Shown here: positions 54,137-62,169 of the stretch, piece after piece
Layout: every line of letters begins with the position of its first letter
Numbering within the stretch: position 1 is the first letter of the stretch
Assembly: GCF_004331035.1 (NCBI RefSeq)
Contig: NZ_SJNT01000007.1
Coordinates: 1 to 64,000 of the forward strand
Source: Acinetobacter sp. ANC 4910
Lineage (GTDB): Bacteria; Pseudomonadota; Gammaproteobacteria; Pseudomonadales; Moraxellaceae
Direction of reading: 5' to 3'
DNA: 64,000 nucleotides
Translations under genes and position numbers: made by a program
Notes under the pieces: generated by a model
The model's input: the letters and a program-made list of their open reading frames with translations, nothing else
What the model was told of the DNA's origin: nothing
The model's database searches: none

Positions 54137-54937
54137 TTAATAGCCACCGTCTACTCGCATTTTCTCACTGCCCTTTTTATACTTCGCCAACAGCGCTCTT
54201 AATCCATTCATCAAGACACTGGTATCTACGCCCACAGCAACAAACTCTGTTCCTAATTCGATGTATTTCTGCGTGACTTCATCTGTAGTAGATAAAATCC
54301 CTGCGGCTTTTCCTGCTGCACGTATTTTCTGTATTGCTGAAATGACTGCTTTTTTCACCTCTGGATGGTTCGGATCACCTTGATAACCCATCGTTGCAGA
54401 TAAATCGACTGCTCCAATAAAGACCCCATCAATCCCTTCAACTTTAAGAATTTCATCTAAATGACTTAAGCCTTGTACTGACTCAATTTGAATCAACAAA
54501 CAAATTTGTTCATGCGCGTGTGCATAATAATCTGAAATACTGTTCCAACGCGTTGCTCGAGCCAATGCTGCCCCTACGCCGCGAATTCCTTCTGGTGGAT
54601 AACGTACGGCTTTTACCATAAGCTCTGCCTGCTCAACGGTTTCCACCATCGGAATTAATAAGGTTTGTGCCCCAATATCTAATAATTGCTTAATTAGTTG
54701 CACACTGCCAACGGGTGGACGTACCACAGCTTGTGAAGAATAGGCAGCCATACTTTGCAGTTGTAATAGTGTGGTCCTTAAATCACTAGGGGCATGTTCA
54801 CCATCAATTAAAAGCCAATCGTAACCCGCATTTGCAACAATCTCGGTTGCATAGGCATCTGCTAAACCGACCCAAAGTCCAATTTGCTGTTGGCTTTTTA
54901 ATCTTTGCTTAAAATGGTTAATGGTGTCAGGCATCAT
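54137..54937 (-). CDS. HpcH/HpaI family aldolase
   Basis: 266 residues. TIM-barrel class II aldolase of the HpaI type: GLWVGLADAYATEIVANAGYDWLLIDGEHAP (read in parts: WLLIDGEHAP), PPVGSVQLIKQLLDIGAQTLLIPMV, PPEGIRGVG, QIESVQGLSHLDEI and FIGAVDLSATMG. It cleaves 4-hydroxy-2-oxoacids such as 4-hydroxy-2-oxoheptanedioate into pyruvate and an aldehyde. No hpa catabolic genes are adjacent, so the native substrate is open. The start has two adjacent ATGs and a weak Shine-Dalgarno. Confidence 0.88.
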   Translation of the reverse strand: MMPDTINHFKQRLKSQQQIGLWVGLADAYATEIVANAGYDWLLIDGEHAPSDLRTTLLQLQSMAAYSSQAVVRPPVGSVQLIKQLLDIGAQTLLIPMVETVEQAELMVKAVRYPPEGIRGVGAALARATRWNSISDYYAHAHEQICLLIQIESVQGLSHLDEILKVEGIDGVFIGAVDLSATMGYQGDPNHPEVKKAVISAIQKIRAAGKAAGILSTTDEVTQKYIELGTEFVAVGVDTSVLMNGLRALLAKYKKGSEKMRVDGGY

Positions 54938-55179
54938 GATGAGCTAGGTTTAAATGGCGTGATGATAATAAGTAAATCGATTTACAGCGTAAAATGCCAA
55001 TATTGATTTTCTATCTGATGATCATATTCAACACTTAATCATGCATAATTCTGCGCTTATCTTATAATTGAACAAGCTTTGATAGAACATATATGAACGA
55101 TGCTTGAATCTGATACATGAAACGATTAATGTGAATATTCCGCTAATAACAGCATCGATTTGACCTCGGAGTGATTTTC

Positions 55180-55833
55180 ATGGATCTTTTGAATATTTCA
55201 AAAACTCGTTATACCACTAAGGCTTACGACCCTTCCAAGAAAATTCCACAAGAACAATTTGAACACTTACTCGAAATTTTACGTTTAACACCTTCTTCAA
55301 TTAATATTCAACCTTGGCATTTCTTTATTGCAGATAACCAAGCAGCCAAAGAACGCATTGCTAAAGCTTTAGTGGGTAAATATGCCTACAACGCACCAAA
55401 AGTATTAGATTCATCACATACCATTTTATTTTGCACCAAAGCAGATATTACTGAAGAGCATTTAGAAAATTTATTGGCACAAGATGATGTCAGTGGTCGT
55501 TTTAAAGATGCCACTGCAAAGCAAGGTCAAAAGGATAGTCGTACAGGTTATGTCGATTATTACCGCAATGAAAAAGGTGATATTCAACGTTGGGCAGAAA
55601 ATCAAACCTTTATCGCGCTCGGTCAAATTTTACTCGCAGCAGGGATTGAGCATATTGATGCTACCCCTATTGGTGGTTTTGATGAGGATTTATTAACTGA
55701 AGAATTACAACTTACTGAAAAGGGCTTAATTCCTTCTGTGCTATTAACATTAGGTTATCGCAGTGAGACAGATTTTAACGCCAAGCTACCAAAATCTCGT
55801 TTAAATAAAGAAGACGTTTTCACCAAGCTGTAA
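55180..55833 (+). CDS. nfsB: Oxygen-insensitive NAD(P)H nitroreductase NfsB-like
   Basis: 217 residues, exactly the E. coli NfsB length. FMN-binding N-terminus SKTRYTTKAYDPSKKI, SSINIQPWHFFIAD, and the C-terminal DFNAKLPKSRLNKEDVFTKL that matches the NfsB end. Two-electron reduction of nitroaromatics and quinones. ATG 55180 has GGAGTG at eight nt. Distinct from the short nitroreductase pair at 1.3-2.8 kb. Confidence 0.92.
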   Translation: MDLLNISKTRYTTKAYDPSKKIPQEQFEHLLEILRLTPSSINIQPWHFFIADNQAAKERIAKALVGKYAYNAPKVLDSSHTILFCTKADITEEHLENLLAQDDVSGRFKDATAKQGQKDSRTGYVDYYRNEKGDIQRWAENQTFIALGQILLAAGIEHIDATPIGGFDEDLLTEELQLTEKGLIPSVLLTLGYRSETDFNAKLPKSRLNKEDVFTKL

Positions 55834-55850
55834 AATTTTCTTGTAATAAT

Positions 55851-55873
55851 AAGGGACAATTGATTTGTCCCTT
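55851..55873 (+). terminator. Intrinsic terminator after nfsB
   Basis: AAGGGACAA (55851-55859) pairs with TTGTCCCTT (55865-55873), loop TTGAT, then TTCC. Short T-tract. Confidence 0.75.
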
Positions 55874-55936
55874 TCCGAATAAAGGAACAAATCTTGCTTA
55901 ATTTAGATACATATTCTACCTAAGCAGAGGTCAGCA

Positions 55937-56167
55937 ATGTCTTTATTTGTTCAGCTTCCAATCAAATTTGAATGTAAACACTGTCAACTCACCTATTTTC
56001 ATGCCTATGCGCCATCTGCATTACATAAACCACTCTGCCCAGAATGTCATCGTACGGGTTTACTCATGGGTGTTGCGGAAAAAACCGATTTACTTCGTTA
56101 TCCAATAACTTGGGTTACCAAATTTATGAAACAGTCATGGCATAGGCTAAACAAAGCACACTCATAA
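55937..56167 (+). CDS. Small zinc-ribbon protein, unknown function
   Basis: 76 residues with two CxxC-type pairs (CKHCQ at 14-17 and CPECH at 34-37), a zinc-ribbon arrangement, followed by a basic C-terminal helix. AGAGGT precedes the ATG. Its last 14 codons overlap the 3' end of the convergent DMT transporter gene by 44 bp. No family recognised. Confidence 0.7.
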   Translation: MSLFVQLPIKFECKHCQLTYFHAYAPSALHKPLCPECHRTGLLMGVAEKTDLLRYPITWVTKFMKQSWHRLNKAHS

Positions 56168-56990
56168 TTCCTAAGCCCAATCCTAGACTGGTACTGGTTT
56201 TAAGTTTTTCTTTAAAGAAAATAAACCCACTCAACACCCCTAATGACACCACCAAAATATTCATCCCTGCAAATACAATTGCGGGGCTATCTTTTAGCAA
56301 CATGTGTGCTTTAACGTATAGCGCGATATTGGCAAAATTAAGCACGCCCAAACACAAACCAAACAAAATATTTGTAGCTGATCCAATCTGCTTTGTAGTT
56401 AATACGACATATAAAAGTGAAAATACAAAGGCACATATAAACATTAAGTTTAAAGCCACAGAGAACTGCACCCCCAAACCTGTCGTGTATTTCAGCAAGA
56501 TATCCACCAAGGCATAACCCACCCATACACTTGCCAAATAAAACATCCCCGAAGTACCAACGCTAGAATGGCTATTCGTTACTCGATGCGAGTAGATAAT
56601 ACATAAAACCGCAATGACACCTAGCCCAATCCCAATAAGTTTGAGTGTGCCAAACTGCTCATTAAAGATAAAATAGGCTGCCGTAAGTGACAAAACCACT
56701 GAAAGACGTTGTGCAACTTCAGTTTTGACAATACCTGCCGTTTGTAATGACTTCGATAAGCATAAAAACACACTTGGCAATAACATGCCTAGACTGAGAA
56801 TAAGCCACCACGGTGTATTACTCGGAGAAACATGGCTTAAATCTAGTTTGAACCAGTAGAAACATAAAAGACTCGCAATCGCATAATTCCAGCAAATCAT
56901 ATGTATAGGATTCAAGCCTTTAGCCTTACAAACTTTCAGTAATATTGATACTAAAACGCTGCAAAATGCTGCTGCAAAGATCAGTTCCAT
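56124..56990 (-). CDS. DMT superfamily (EamA-like) transporter
   Basis: 288 residues with about 10 hydrophobic helices in two repeats, typical of drug/metabolite transporters (AAYFIFNEQFGTLKLIGIGLGVIAVL is the conserved end of the first half, read in parts: FIFNEQFGTLKLIGIGLG; the second-half match is GFIFFKEKLKTSTSLGLGLG). The frame is open to 57023; ATG 56990 has GGGGGATGG and is preferred. Substrate unknown. It overlaps a small convergent gene at its 3' end. Confidence 0.85.
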   Translation of the reverse strand: MELIFAAAFCSVLVSILLKVCKAKGLNPIHMICWNYAIASLLCFYWFKLDLSHVSPSNTPWWLILSLGMLLPSVFLCLSKSLQTAGIVKTEVAQRLSVVLSLTAAYFIFNEQFGTLKLIGIGLGVIAVLCIIYSHRVTNSHSSVGTSGMFYLASVWVGYALVDILLKYTTGLGVQFSVALNLMFICAFVFSLLYVVLTTKQIGSATNILFGLCLGVLNFANIALYVKAHMLLKDSPAIVFAGMNILVVSLGVLSGFIFFKEKLKTSTSLGLGLGIMSVLCLAYAMTVS

Positions 56991-57029
56991 TAAATACCAT
57001 CCCCCAAGTTTTCCGCCAATCATATAAAA

Positions 57030-57054
57030 AAGCCCACATAAGTTATGTGGGCTT
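57030..57054 (-). terminator. Intrinsic terminator after fba
   Basis: AAGCCCACAT (57030-57039) pairs with ATGTGGGCTT (57045-57054). U-run on the minus strand from the A-run 57026-57031. It lies within the 5' leader of the DMT transporter gene. Confidence 0.9.
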
Positions 57055-57080
57055 CAATTTATAAATAATTTGTGGAGCGA

Positions 57081-58118
57081 TTATTTATAACGTTCAACCA
57101 TTTTCTCTAAAGAAATTGGACGAATTTTGTCAGCATTGCCCGCTGTACCAAATGCTTCGTAACGATCAACACAGATCTGTTTCATTGCATCAACAGTTTT
57201 AGCAAAGAATTTACGTGGATCGAATTCGCTTGGTTGTTCTGCCATCATACGGCGCATTGCACCAGTCGATGCTAAACGTAAGTCCGTATCGATGTTGATT
57301 TTACGCACACCATGTTTGATTGCTTCAACCAATTGCTCAACAGGAACACCGTAAGTTTCTTTGATGTCGCCGCCATATTGGTTAATTACAGCCAACCATT
57401 CTTGTGGTACAGAGCTTGAACCGTGCATTACAAGATGTGTATTTGGAAGTGCCGCATGAATTTCTTTAATACGGTCAATTGCCAAAATGTCGCCTGTAGG
57501 TGGACGCGTAAATTTGTACGCACCGTGTGAAGTACCTACCGCAATTGCAAGTGCATCGACATTGGTATCTGCAACAAACTGACGTGCTTCTTCAACTGAA
57601 GTTAAAAGTTGAGAATGATCGAGAACACCTTCAGCGCCCACACCATCTTCTTCACCCGCCATACCTGTTTCTAGGCTACCTAAACAACCAATTTCACCTT
57701 CTACAGAAACACCGCATGCATGCGCCATTTGTACTGTACGACGTGTTACATCAACGTTGTATTCATAAGTCGTCGGTGTTTTACCGTCTGCACCTAATGA
57801 ACCATCCATCATTACTGATGAGAAGCCCAATTGAATTGAACGTTGGCAAACATCTGGATCTGTACCATGGTCTTGATGCATTACCACTGGAATATGTGGC
57901 CATTCTTCAATTGCAGCCAAGATAAGGTGACGTAAGAATGGAGCACCTGCATATTTACGCGCACCCGCTGATGCTTGTACGATAACAGGTGAGTTTGTCG
58001 CATCTGCTGCAAGCATGATTGCGCGCATTTGTTCTAAGTTGTTTACGTTGAATGCTGGTACGCCGTAAGCATGTTCGCCGGCGTGATCCAAGAGCTGGCG
58101 CAATGAAATAAGAGCCAT
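57081..58118 (-). CDS. fba: Class II fructose-bisphosphate aldolase
   Basis: 345 residues. Zinc-dependent aldolase of glycolysis/gluconeogenesis. [11 protein letters not shown] (zinc His and catalytic Asp region), [30 protein letters not shown] and [10 protein letters not shown]. Calvin-type subfamily length. Downstream of pgk and a lipoprotein gene on the same strand. A terminator at 57030-57054 follows. Confidence 0.96.
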   Translation of the reverse strand: MALISLRQLLDHAGEHAYGVPAFNVNNLEQMRAIMLAADATNSPVIVQASAGARKYAGAPFLRHLILAAIEEWPHIPVVMHQDHGTDPDVCQRSIQLGFSSVMMDGSLGADGKTPTTYEYNVDVTRRTVQMAHACGVSVEGEIGCLGSLETGMAGEEDGVGAEGVLDHSQLLTSVEEARQFVADTNVDALAIAVGTSHGAYKFTRPPTGDILAIDRIKEIHAALPNTHLVMHGSSSVPQEWLAVINQYGGDIKETYGVPVEQLVEAIKHGVRKINIDTDLRLASTGAMRRMMAEQPSEFDPRKFFAKTVDAMKQICVDRYEAFGTAGNADKIRPISLEKMVERYK

Positions 58119-58198
58119 AATGTCCTCCCAGGTAATGCGACATATTCTACATGCTCATTAATTTCAATTCAGCAATAAATAACACTATTTAAAAAAAA

Positions 58199-58216
58199 TC
58201 CCCGCAATTGCAGGGA
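58199..58216 (-). terminator. Intrinsic terminator after lipoprotein gene
   Basis: Seven-bp stem (58199-58205 with 58210-58216, one G-U on the transcript) with loop AATT. Eight U follow on the minus strand, from the A-run at 58191-58198. Confidence 0.8.
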
Positions 58217-58238
58217 CCTTCACAGAAAATACGATAAT

Positions 58239-58499
58239 TTATTGAGCAGTGGCCTTTGAAGCTTCAGCTTCTGTTGCAGGAGTCGCAGCATCGGCATCTA
58301 CATTGGCAACTTCTGCTGGCACATCAGTATTCTTTTCATCCATAACTGGCTTATCTAATGAATCAATTGCAGCTTGTTGCTCTGGGGTAACTTTTTCTTC
58401 TACTGCTGCATCTGTTTTCGGTGCTTCATCTTTTTTTGCACAAGCAGTTAAAGCCAATGGTGCGATTAATAAAGCAGCAAGCGTTAATTTTAGGTTCAT
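58239..58499 (-). CDS. Small Ala/Glu-rich lipoprotein
   Basis: 86 residues. Lipoprotein signal with lipobox LTAC (about 16-19), then KKDEAPK and a low-complexity Ala/Glu/Asp/Thr-rich mature part. No family. ATG 58499 with AGGA upstream is preferred over a GTG just before. It lies between pgk and fba, with its own terminator. Confidence 0.75.
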   Translation of the reverse strand: MNLKLTLAALLIAPLALTACAKKDEAPKTDAAVEEKVTPEQQAAIDSLDKPVMDEKNTDVPAEVANVDADAATPATEAEASKATAQ

Positions 58500-58586
58500 C
58501 ACATTATTCCTACAACAGGTGATTTAATAGGCGTGATTTTATTTCAAAGATGTGACAGTTTGATGACCTAAAGATGAATGCAATAA

Positions 58587-58612
58587 AAAAGGCTGACCGA
58601 AGTCAACCTTTT
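58587..58612 (-). terminator. Intrinsic terminator after pgk
   Basis: AAAAGGCTGAC (58587-58597) pairs with GTCAACCTTTT (58602-58612) with one G-U on the transcript, loop CGAA, U-tail from the upstream A-run. Confidence 0.85.
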
Positions 58613-58641
58613 CTAATTCATCTCATTCGATGAATTATTTT

Positions 58642-59829
58642 TTAAGCACGTTCTAAAAGAACAGCGACTGCTGGAAGTGTTTTACCTTCAACAAATTCAA
58701 GGAAAGCACCACCACCCGTTGAAATATAACCAATTTTGTCAGCAACTTCATATTTGTCGATCGCAGCTAAAGTATCACCGCCACCTGCAATTGAGAAACC
58801 AGCCGATTCAGCAATCGCAAGAGAAAGTGTTTTCGTGCCTTCACCAAATTGATCAACTTCAAATACACCTACTGGACCATTCCAGAGAATTGTTTTTGAC
58901 GTTTTTAAAATTTCTGCAAACGCTTGCGCTGTTTCTGGGCCAACGTCCAAAATCATGTCGTTATCTGTAACATCTTCAACTTTTTTCACCACTGCTTTTG
59001 CAGCAGCCAATGAACCCAAGAAATCATCAAAGTTAATTTCAGATGCGTCTGCAACAACAACGTCTGTTGGAAGTGGAACAGATACTTTTGCTGCAATCGC
59101 TTTTGCTGTATCGATTAAATCATTTTCACACAATGATTTGCCAACATTGAAGCCTGCTGCTGCCAAGAAAGTATTGGCAATACCGCCACCTACGATCAAT
59201 TGATCACAAATATCTGACAATGAAGTTAAAACATCAAGTTTAGTCGATACTTTAGAACCTGCAACAATTGCGACCATTGGTTTTTCAGGGGTTTGTAATG
59301 CACGACCTAATGCATCAAGTTCAGCCGCAAGAAGTGGGCCCGCAGCTGCAACAGGTGCTAAACGAGCAACACCTTCAGTTGATGCTTCAGCACGATGTGC
59401 TGTACCAAACGCATCCATCACAAACACATCACAAAGTGCTGCATATTTTTGTGCAAGTTCTGGGTTGTTTTTCTTTTCACCGTGGTTGAAACGGCAGTTT
59501 TCTAACAGGACCACTTGACCCGCTTGAACATCAACACCATCAAGATAGTCAGTAACTAACTGAACGTCTTGACCTAGAGCTTCGGTTAAGTATGCTGCAA
59601 CTGGAGCTAATGATTGTTCAGCTTTTGGCTCACCTTCTACAGGACGACCAAGATGTGAATACACCATGACTGCTGCGCCTTTATCTAATGCAGCTTTGAT
59701 TGTCGGTAATGCAGCACGTAAACGTGCATCACTGGTAATCACACCATTTTTAACAGGAACGTTTAAGTCTTCACGAATAAGGACTCGTTTACCTGTTAAA
59801 TCAAGGTCAGTCATACGCTGAAAATTCAT
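58642..59829 (-). CDS. pgk: Phosphoglycerate kinase
   Basis: 395 residues. Converts 1,3-bisphosphoglycerate and ADP to 3-phosphoglycerate and [32 protein letters not shown], the [11 protein letters not shown] hinge region and C-terminal [12 protein letters not shown]. The frame opens 123 bases upstream; ATG 59829 has AGAGAG and matches the family start. Terminated separately from the lipoprotein gene and fba downstream. Confidence 0.96.
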   Translation of the reverse strand: MNFQRMTDLDLTGKRVLIREDLNVPVKNGVITSDARLRAALPTIKAALDKGAAVMVYSHLGRPVEGEPKAEQSLAPVAAYLTEALGQDVQLVTDYLDGVDVQAGQVVLLENCRFNHGEKKNNPELAQKYAALCDVFVMDAFGTAHRAEASTEGVARLAPVAAAGPLLAAELDALGRALQTPEKPMVAIVAGSKVSTKLDVLTSLSDICDQLIVGGGIANTFLAAAGFNVGKSLCENDLIDTAKAIAAKVSVPLPTDVVVADASEINFDDFLGSLAAAKAVVKKVEDVTDNDMILDVGPETAQAFAEILKTSKTILWNGPVGVFEVDQFGEGTKTLSLAIAESAGFSIAGGGDTLAAIDKYEVADKIGYISTGGGAFLEFVEGKTLPAVAVLLERA

Positions 59830-59966
59830 GTATAGCTCTCTGAATATATAAAATCGGCACGATTTTAAATGATTATGCAGAAAAAGGTTAGCTTCTTTTG
59901 TATAAAAGCTGCCGAAAGCGTTAGTTTTGATTATGATATTGAAAAGCCACAAATTGATTCACTGCT

Positions 59967-60350
59967 ATGTCATTTCATCCAGATCCTAAAATTAACCGCT
60001 TAAATGTATTTGGCGAACCCTTAGCCAGTTGTTGTTTTGACCCAATTACAGGTTATTTCCGCAATGGATTTTGCCATACCGCAACAACCGATTTAGGGCA
60101 GCACACCATGTGTGCACAAATGACTTCAGAGTTTCTAAATTTTTCACAGAAAGTTGGCAATGACTTAATCACCCCTGTACCCGAAGTTGGTTTTTCTGGT
60201 TTACAACCTGGCGATTTCTGGTGTATTTGTGTGACACGTTGGGTGGAAGCTTATCAGGCGGGTCAAGCCCCTCCTGTTAAAATCCATGCCTGCCATCAAG
60301 CCGTTCTTTCTTATGTTCCACTGAATGTATTAATGGATTATGCCATCTGA
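59967..60350 (+). CDS. DUF2237 family protein
   Basis: 127 residues matching DUF2237: NVFGEPLASCCFDPITGYFRNG, HTMCAQMTSEFLNFS, GLQPGDFWCICVTRWVEA (read in parts), and HQAVLSYVPLNVLMDYA. Cytosolic, with conserved Cys/His positions that may bind metal; function unknown. The stop codon overlaps the start of the maf gene (TGATG), so the two are translationally coupled. Confidence 0.85.
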   Translation: MSFHPDPKINRLNVFGEPLASCCFDPITGYFRNGFCHTATTDLGQHTMCAQMTSEFLNFSQKVGNDLITPVPEVGFSGLQPGDFWCICVTRWVEAYQAGQAPPVKIHACHQAVLSYVPLNVLMDYAI

Positions 60351-60940
60351 TGAATACCCAAATCATTCTGGCTTCAAGCAGTCAGACACGCAAAGATTTA
60401 ATGGATCGCTTAAAGATCCAATATGATTGTGTTGTACCAGATATTGATGAATCACCCCGTGGTGAATTACATGCAGATGATTTGGCTCGTCGTTTAGCCT
60501 TTGAAAAAGCCAATGCCATTGCACAGAAACATCCTGACTCGATTGTCATTGGTTCAGACCAAGTGGCTTGGCGTGAAGGTGCCCCAGATATTTTTATTGG
60601 TAAACCGCTCTCGGCAGATAAAGCCATTCGTCAGTTACAAGCCAATTCTGACAAAATCGTCTATTTCAGCACTGCACTGAGCGTACAACAACATTCAACT
60701 GGCTTTGAACAAACACTGGTAGAACACTACAAAGTAAAATTTAGAAAACTGAGTTTGGCAGAGATTGAACGTTATGTCGCCATAGAGCAACCGCTACATT
60801 GTGCGGGTAGCTTTAAATGTGAGAGTTTGGGTATTAGTTTATTCGAACAAATGATCGGACACGATCAAACCACATTAATGGGCATGCCGATGATCCAACT
60901 GTGCCAAATTCTTCGTCAATTAAATATTTTAGTTCCTTAA
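60350..60940 (+). CDS. Maf/YceF-type nucleotide pyrophosphatase
   Basis: 196 residues. Maf-family house-cleaning enzyme that hydrolyses modified NTPs. N-terminal IILASSSQTRKDLMDRL, IGSDQVAWREG and the C-terminal CAGSFKCESLGISLFE. The CAGSFK rather than CAGSYK-type, plus CESLG, point to the YceF (m7GTP) subgroup. Start overlaps the DUF2237 stop by one base; roxA-type gene follows 15 bp after. Confidence 0.9.
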   Translation: MNTQIILASSSQTRKDLMDRLKIQYDCVVPDIDESPRGELHADDLARRLAFEKANAIAQKHPDSIVIGSDQVAWREGAPDIFIGKPLSADKAIRQLQANSDKIVYFSTALSVQQHSTGFEQTLVEHYKVKFRKLSLAEIERYVAIEQPLHCAGSFKCESLGISLFEQMIGHDQTTLMGMPMIQLCQILRQLNILVP

Positions 60941-60955
60941 TTTAGGCTGTAATTT

Positions 60956-62122
60956 ATGTCCCAACCTTTAGATGTTTTAGGCGGCATCACCGCTGAACAG
61001 TTTCTTCGCGAATATTGGCAAAAGAAACCTTTACTTGTACGCAATGCTTTACCTGAGATCATCAACATCTTAGAACCGAATGATGTGATGGAACTGGCTT
61101 TAGAAGAGCATGTGACTGCACGTTTAATTAAGCAAAAAGATAAAGACCCAAATCAATGGACAGTGAAATCTTCACCTTTAATTAAAGGCGATTTCCAAAA
61201 GATGCCAAAACTTTGGACATTACTGGTTCAAGCCGTCGATCACTACTCGTTTGATTTGGCTGAATTGTGGAAAAAGTTTCCATTTATTCCGCAATGGCGC
61301 CGTGATGACATTATGGTGTCATATGCCCCGAAAGGCGGTTCTGTTGGAAAACACTTTGACTTTTATGATGTGTTCCTTGTGCAAGGTTATGGGCATCGTC
61401 GTTGGCAGCTTGGGCAAATGTGTGATGCCAATACCGAATTTGTTGCAGGCCAACCTTTAAAATTACTGCCAGAAATGCAGATTGATTTTGATGAAGTACT
61501 CGCACCTGGCGATTTACTCTATGTCCCACCGGGTTTATCTCATTACGGTGTCGCGGAAGATGACTGTCTCACCTTCTCATTTGGTTTCCGTATGCCAAAT
61601 ATGGCAGATGTGATGGATCGAGTTAGTGACAAGTTTGCTGATAATACTTTCTTAAAAAATCCATTAATTGATATTCAAAGACAACAAGCCAATTCAATTG
61701 GGCAAATCACCCAATCAGAATTGGATTATTTAAAAGCTCTGTTACTCGAACGCTTACAAAACTCATCCGAACTGGATAATGCCATTATCAGTTTAATGTC
61801 AGAACCCAAATATCCAGACAATATTCCTGAACCTGATGAAATTGAAGCAGATGACTTACGTGAAATTCTAGATACAGGTTATGAAATTTTACTCGAACCT
61901 GCGTCACGTTTATTGTATGCCGAACAAGAGCAAGCATTATTGTTCTGGGCGAATGGCGAGCAAATTTGTATTTCTGAAGATTCTAACAATCTGTTAAAGC
62001 AAATTGCAGATGGTCAAATATTAGCCTTTGATCAACAATTTAATCATGACGAAATTTTAGAAGATTTCGCTCACCTGATGAATGATTCAATTCTGATGCT
62101 ACTCCCACCAGCTGAAGAATAA
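60956..62122 (+). CDS. roxA: Ribosomal-protein arginine hydroxylase RoxA-like (YcfD)
   Basis: 388 residues. JmjC/cupin 2-oxoglutarate-iron oxygenase: GGITAEQFLREYWQKKPLLV, metal ligands His and Asp in KHFDFYDVFLVQG and His in PPGLSHYGVAEDD, then the C-terminal winged-helix region. YcfD hydroxylates an Arg of ribosomal protein L16. The usual length is about 375-390. Last gene of the DUF2237-maf-roxA operon; a terminator follows. Confidence 0.9.
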   Translation: MSQPLDVLGGITAEQFLREYWQKKPLLVRNALPEIINILEPNDVMELALEEHVTARLIKQKDKDPNQWTVKSSPLIKGDFQKMPKLWTLLVQAVDHYSFDLAELWKKFPFIPQWRRDDIMVSYAPKGGSVGKHFDFYDVFLVQGYGHRRWQLGQMCDANTEFVAGQPLKLLPEMQIDFDEVLAPGDLLYVPPGLSHYGVAEDDCLTFSFGFRMPNMADVMDRVSDKFADNTFLKNPLIDIQRQQANSIGQITQSELDYLKALLLERLQNSSELDNAIISLMSEPKYPDNIPEPDEIEADDLREILDTGYEILLEPASRLLYAEQEQALLFWANGEQICISEDSNNLLKQIADGQILAFDQQFNHDEILEDFAHLMNDSILMLLPPAEE

Positions 62123-62133
62123 GTCAAAGTTAC

Positions 62134-62164
62134 AAAGGCATTCAATCTCGTTTTGAATGCCTTT
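62134..62164. terminator. Bidirectional terminator, roxA / histidine kinase gene
   Basis: AAAGGCATTCAA (62134-62145) pairs with TTGAATGCCTTT (62153-62164), loop TCTCGTT, between converging genes. Confidence 0.88.
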
Positions 62165-62169
62165 CCTGA

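Noticed and set aside
58677-58970. Gln/His/Leu-rich frames antisense to pgk, fba and iscS
   Set aside because: Composition shows they are shadows of highly expressed, codon-biased genes on the other strand.
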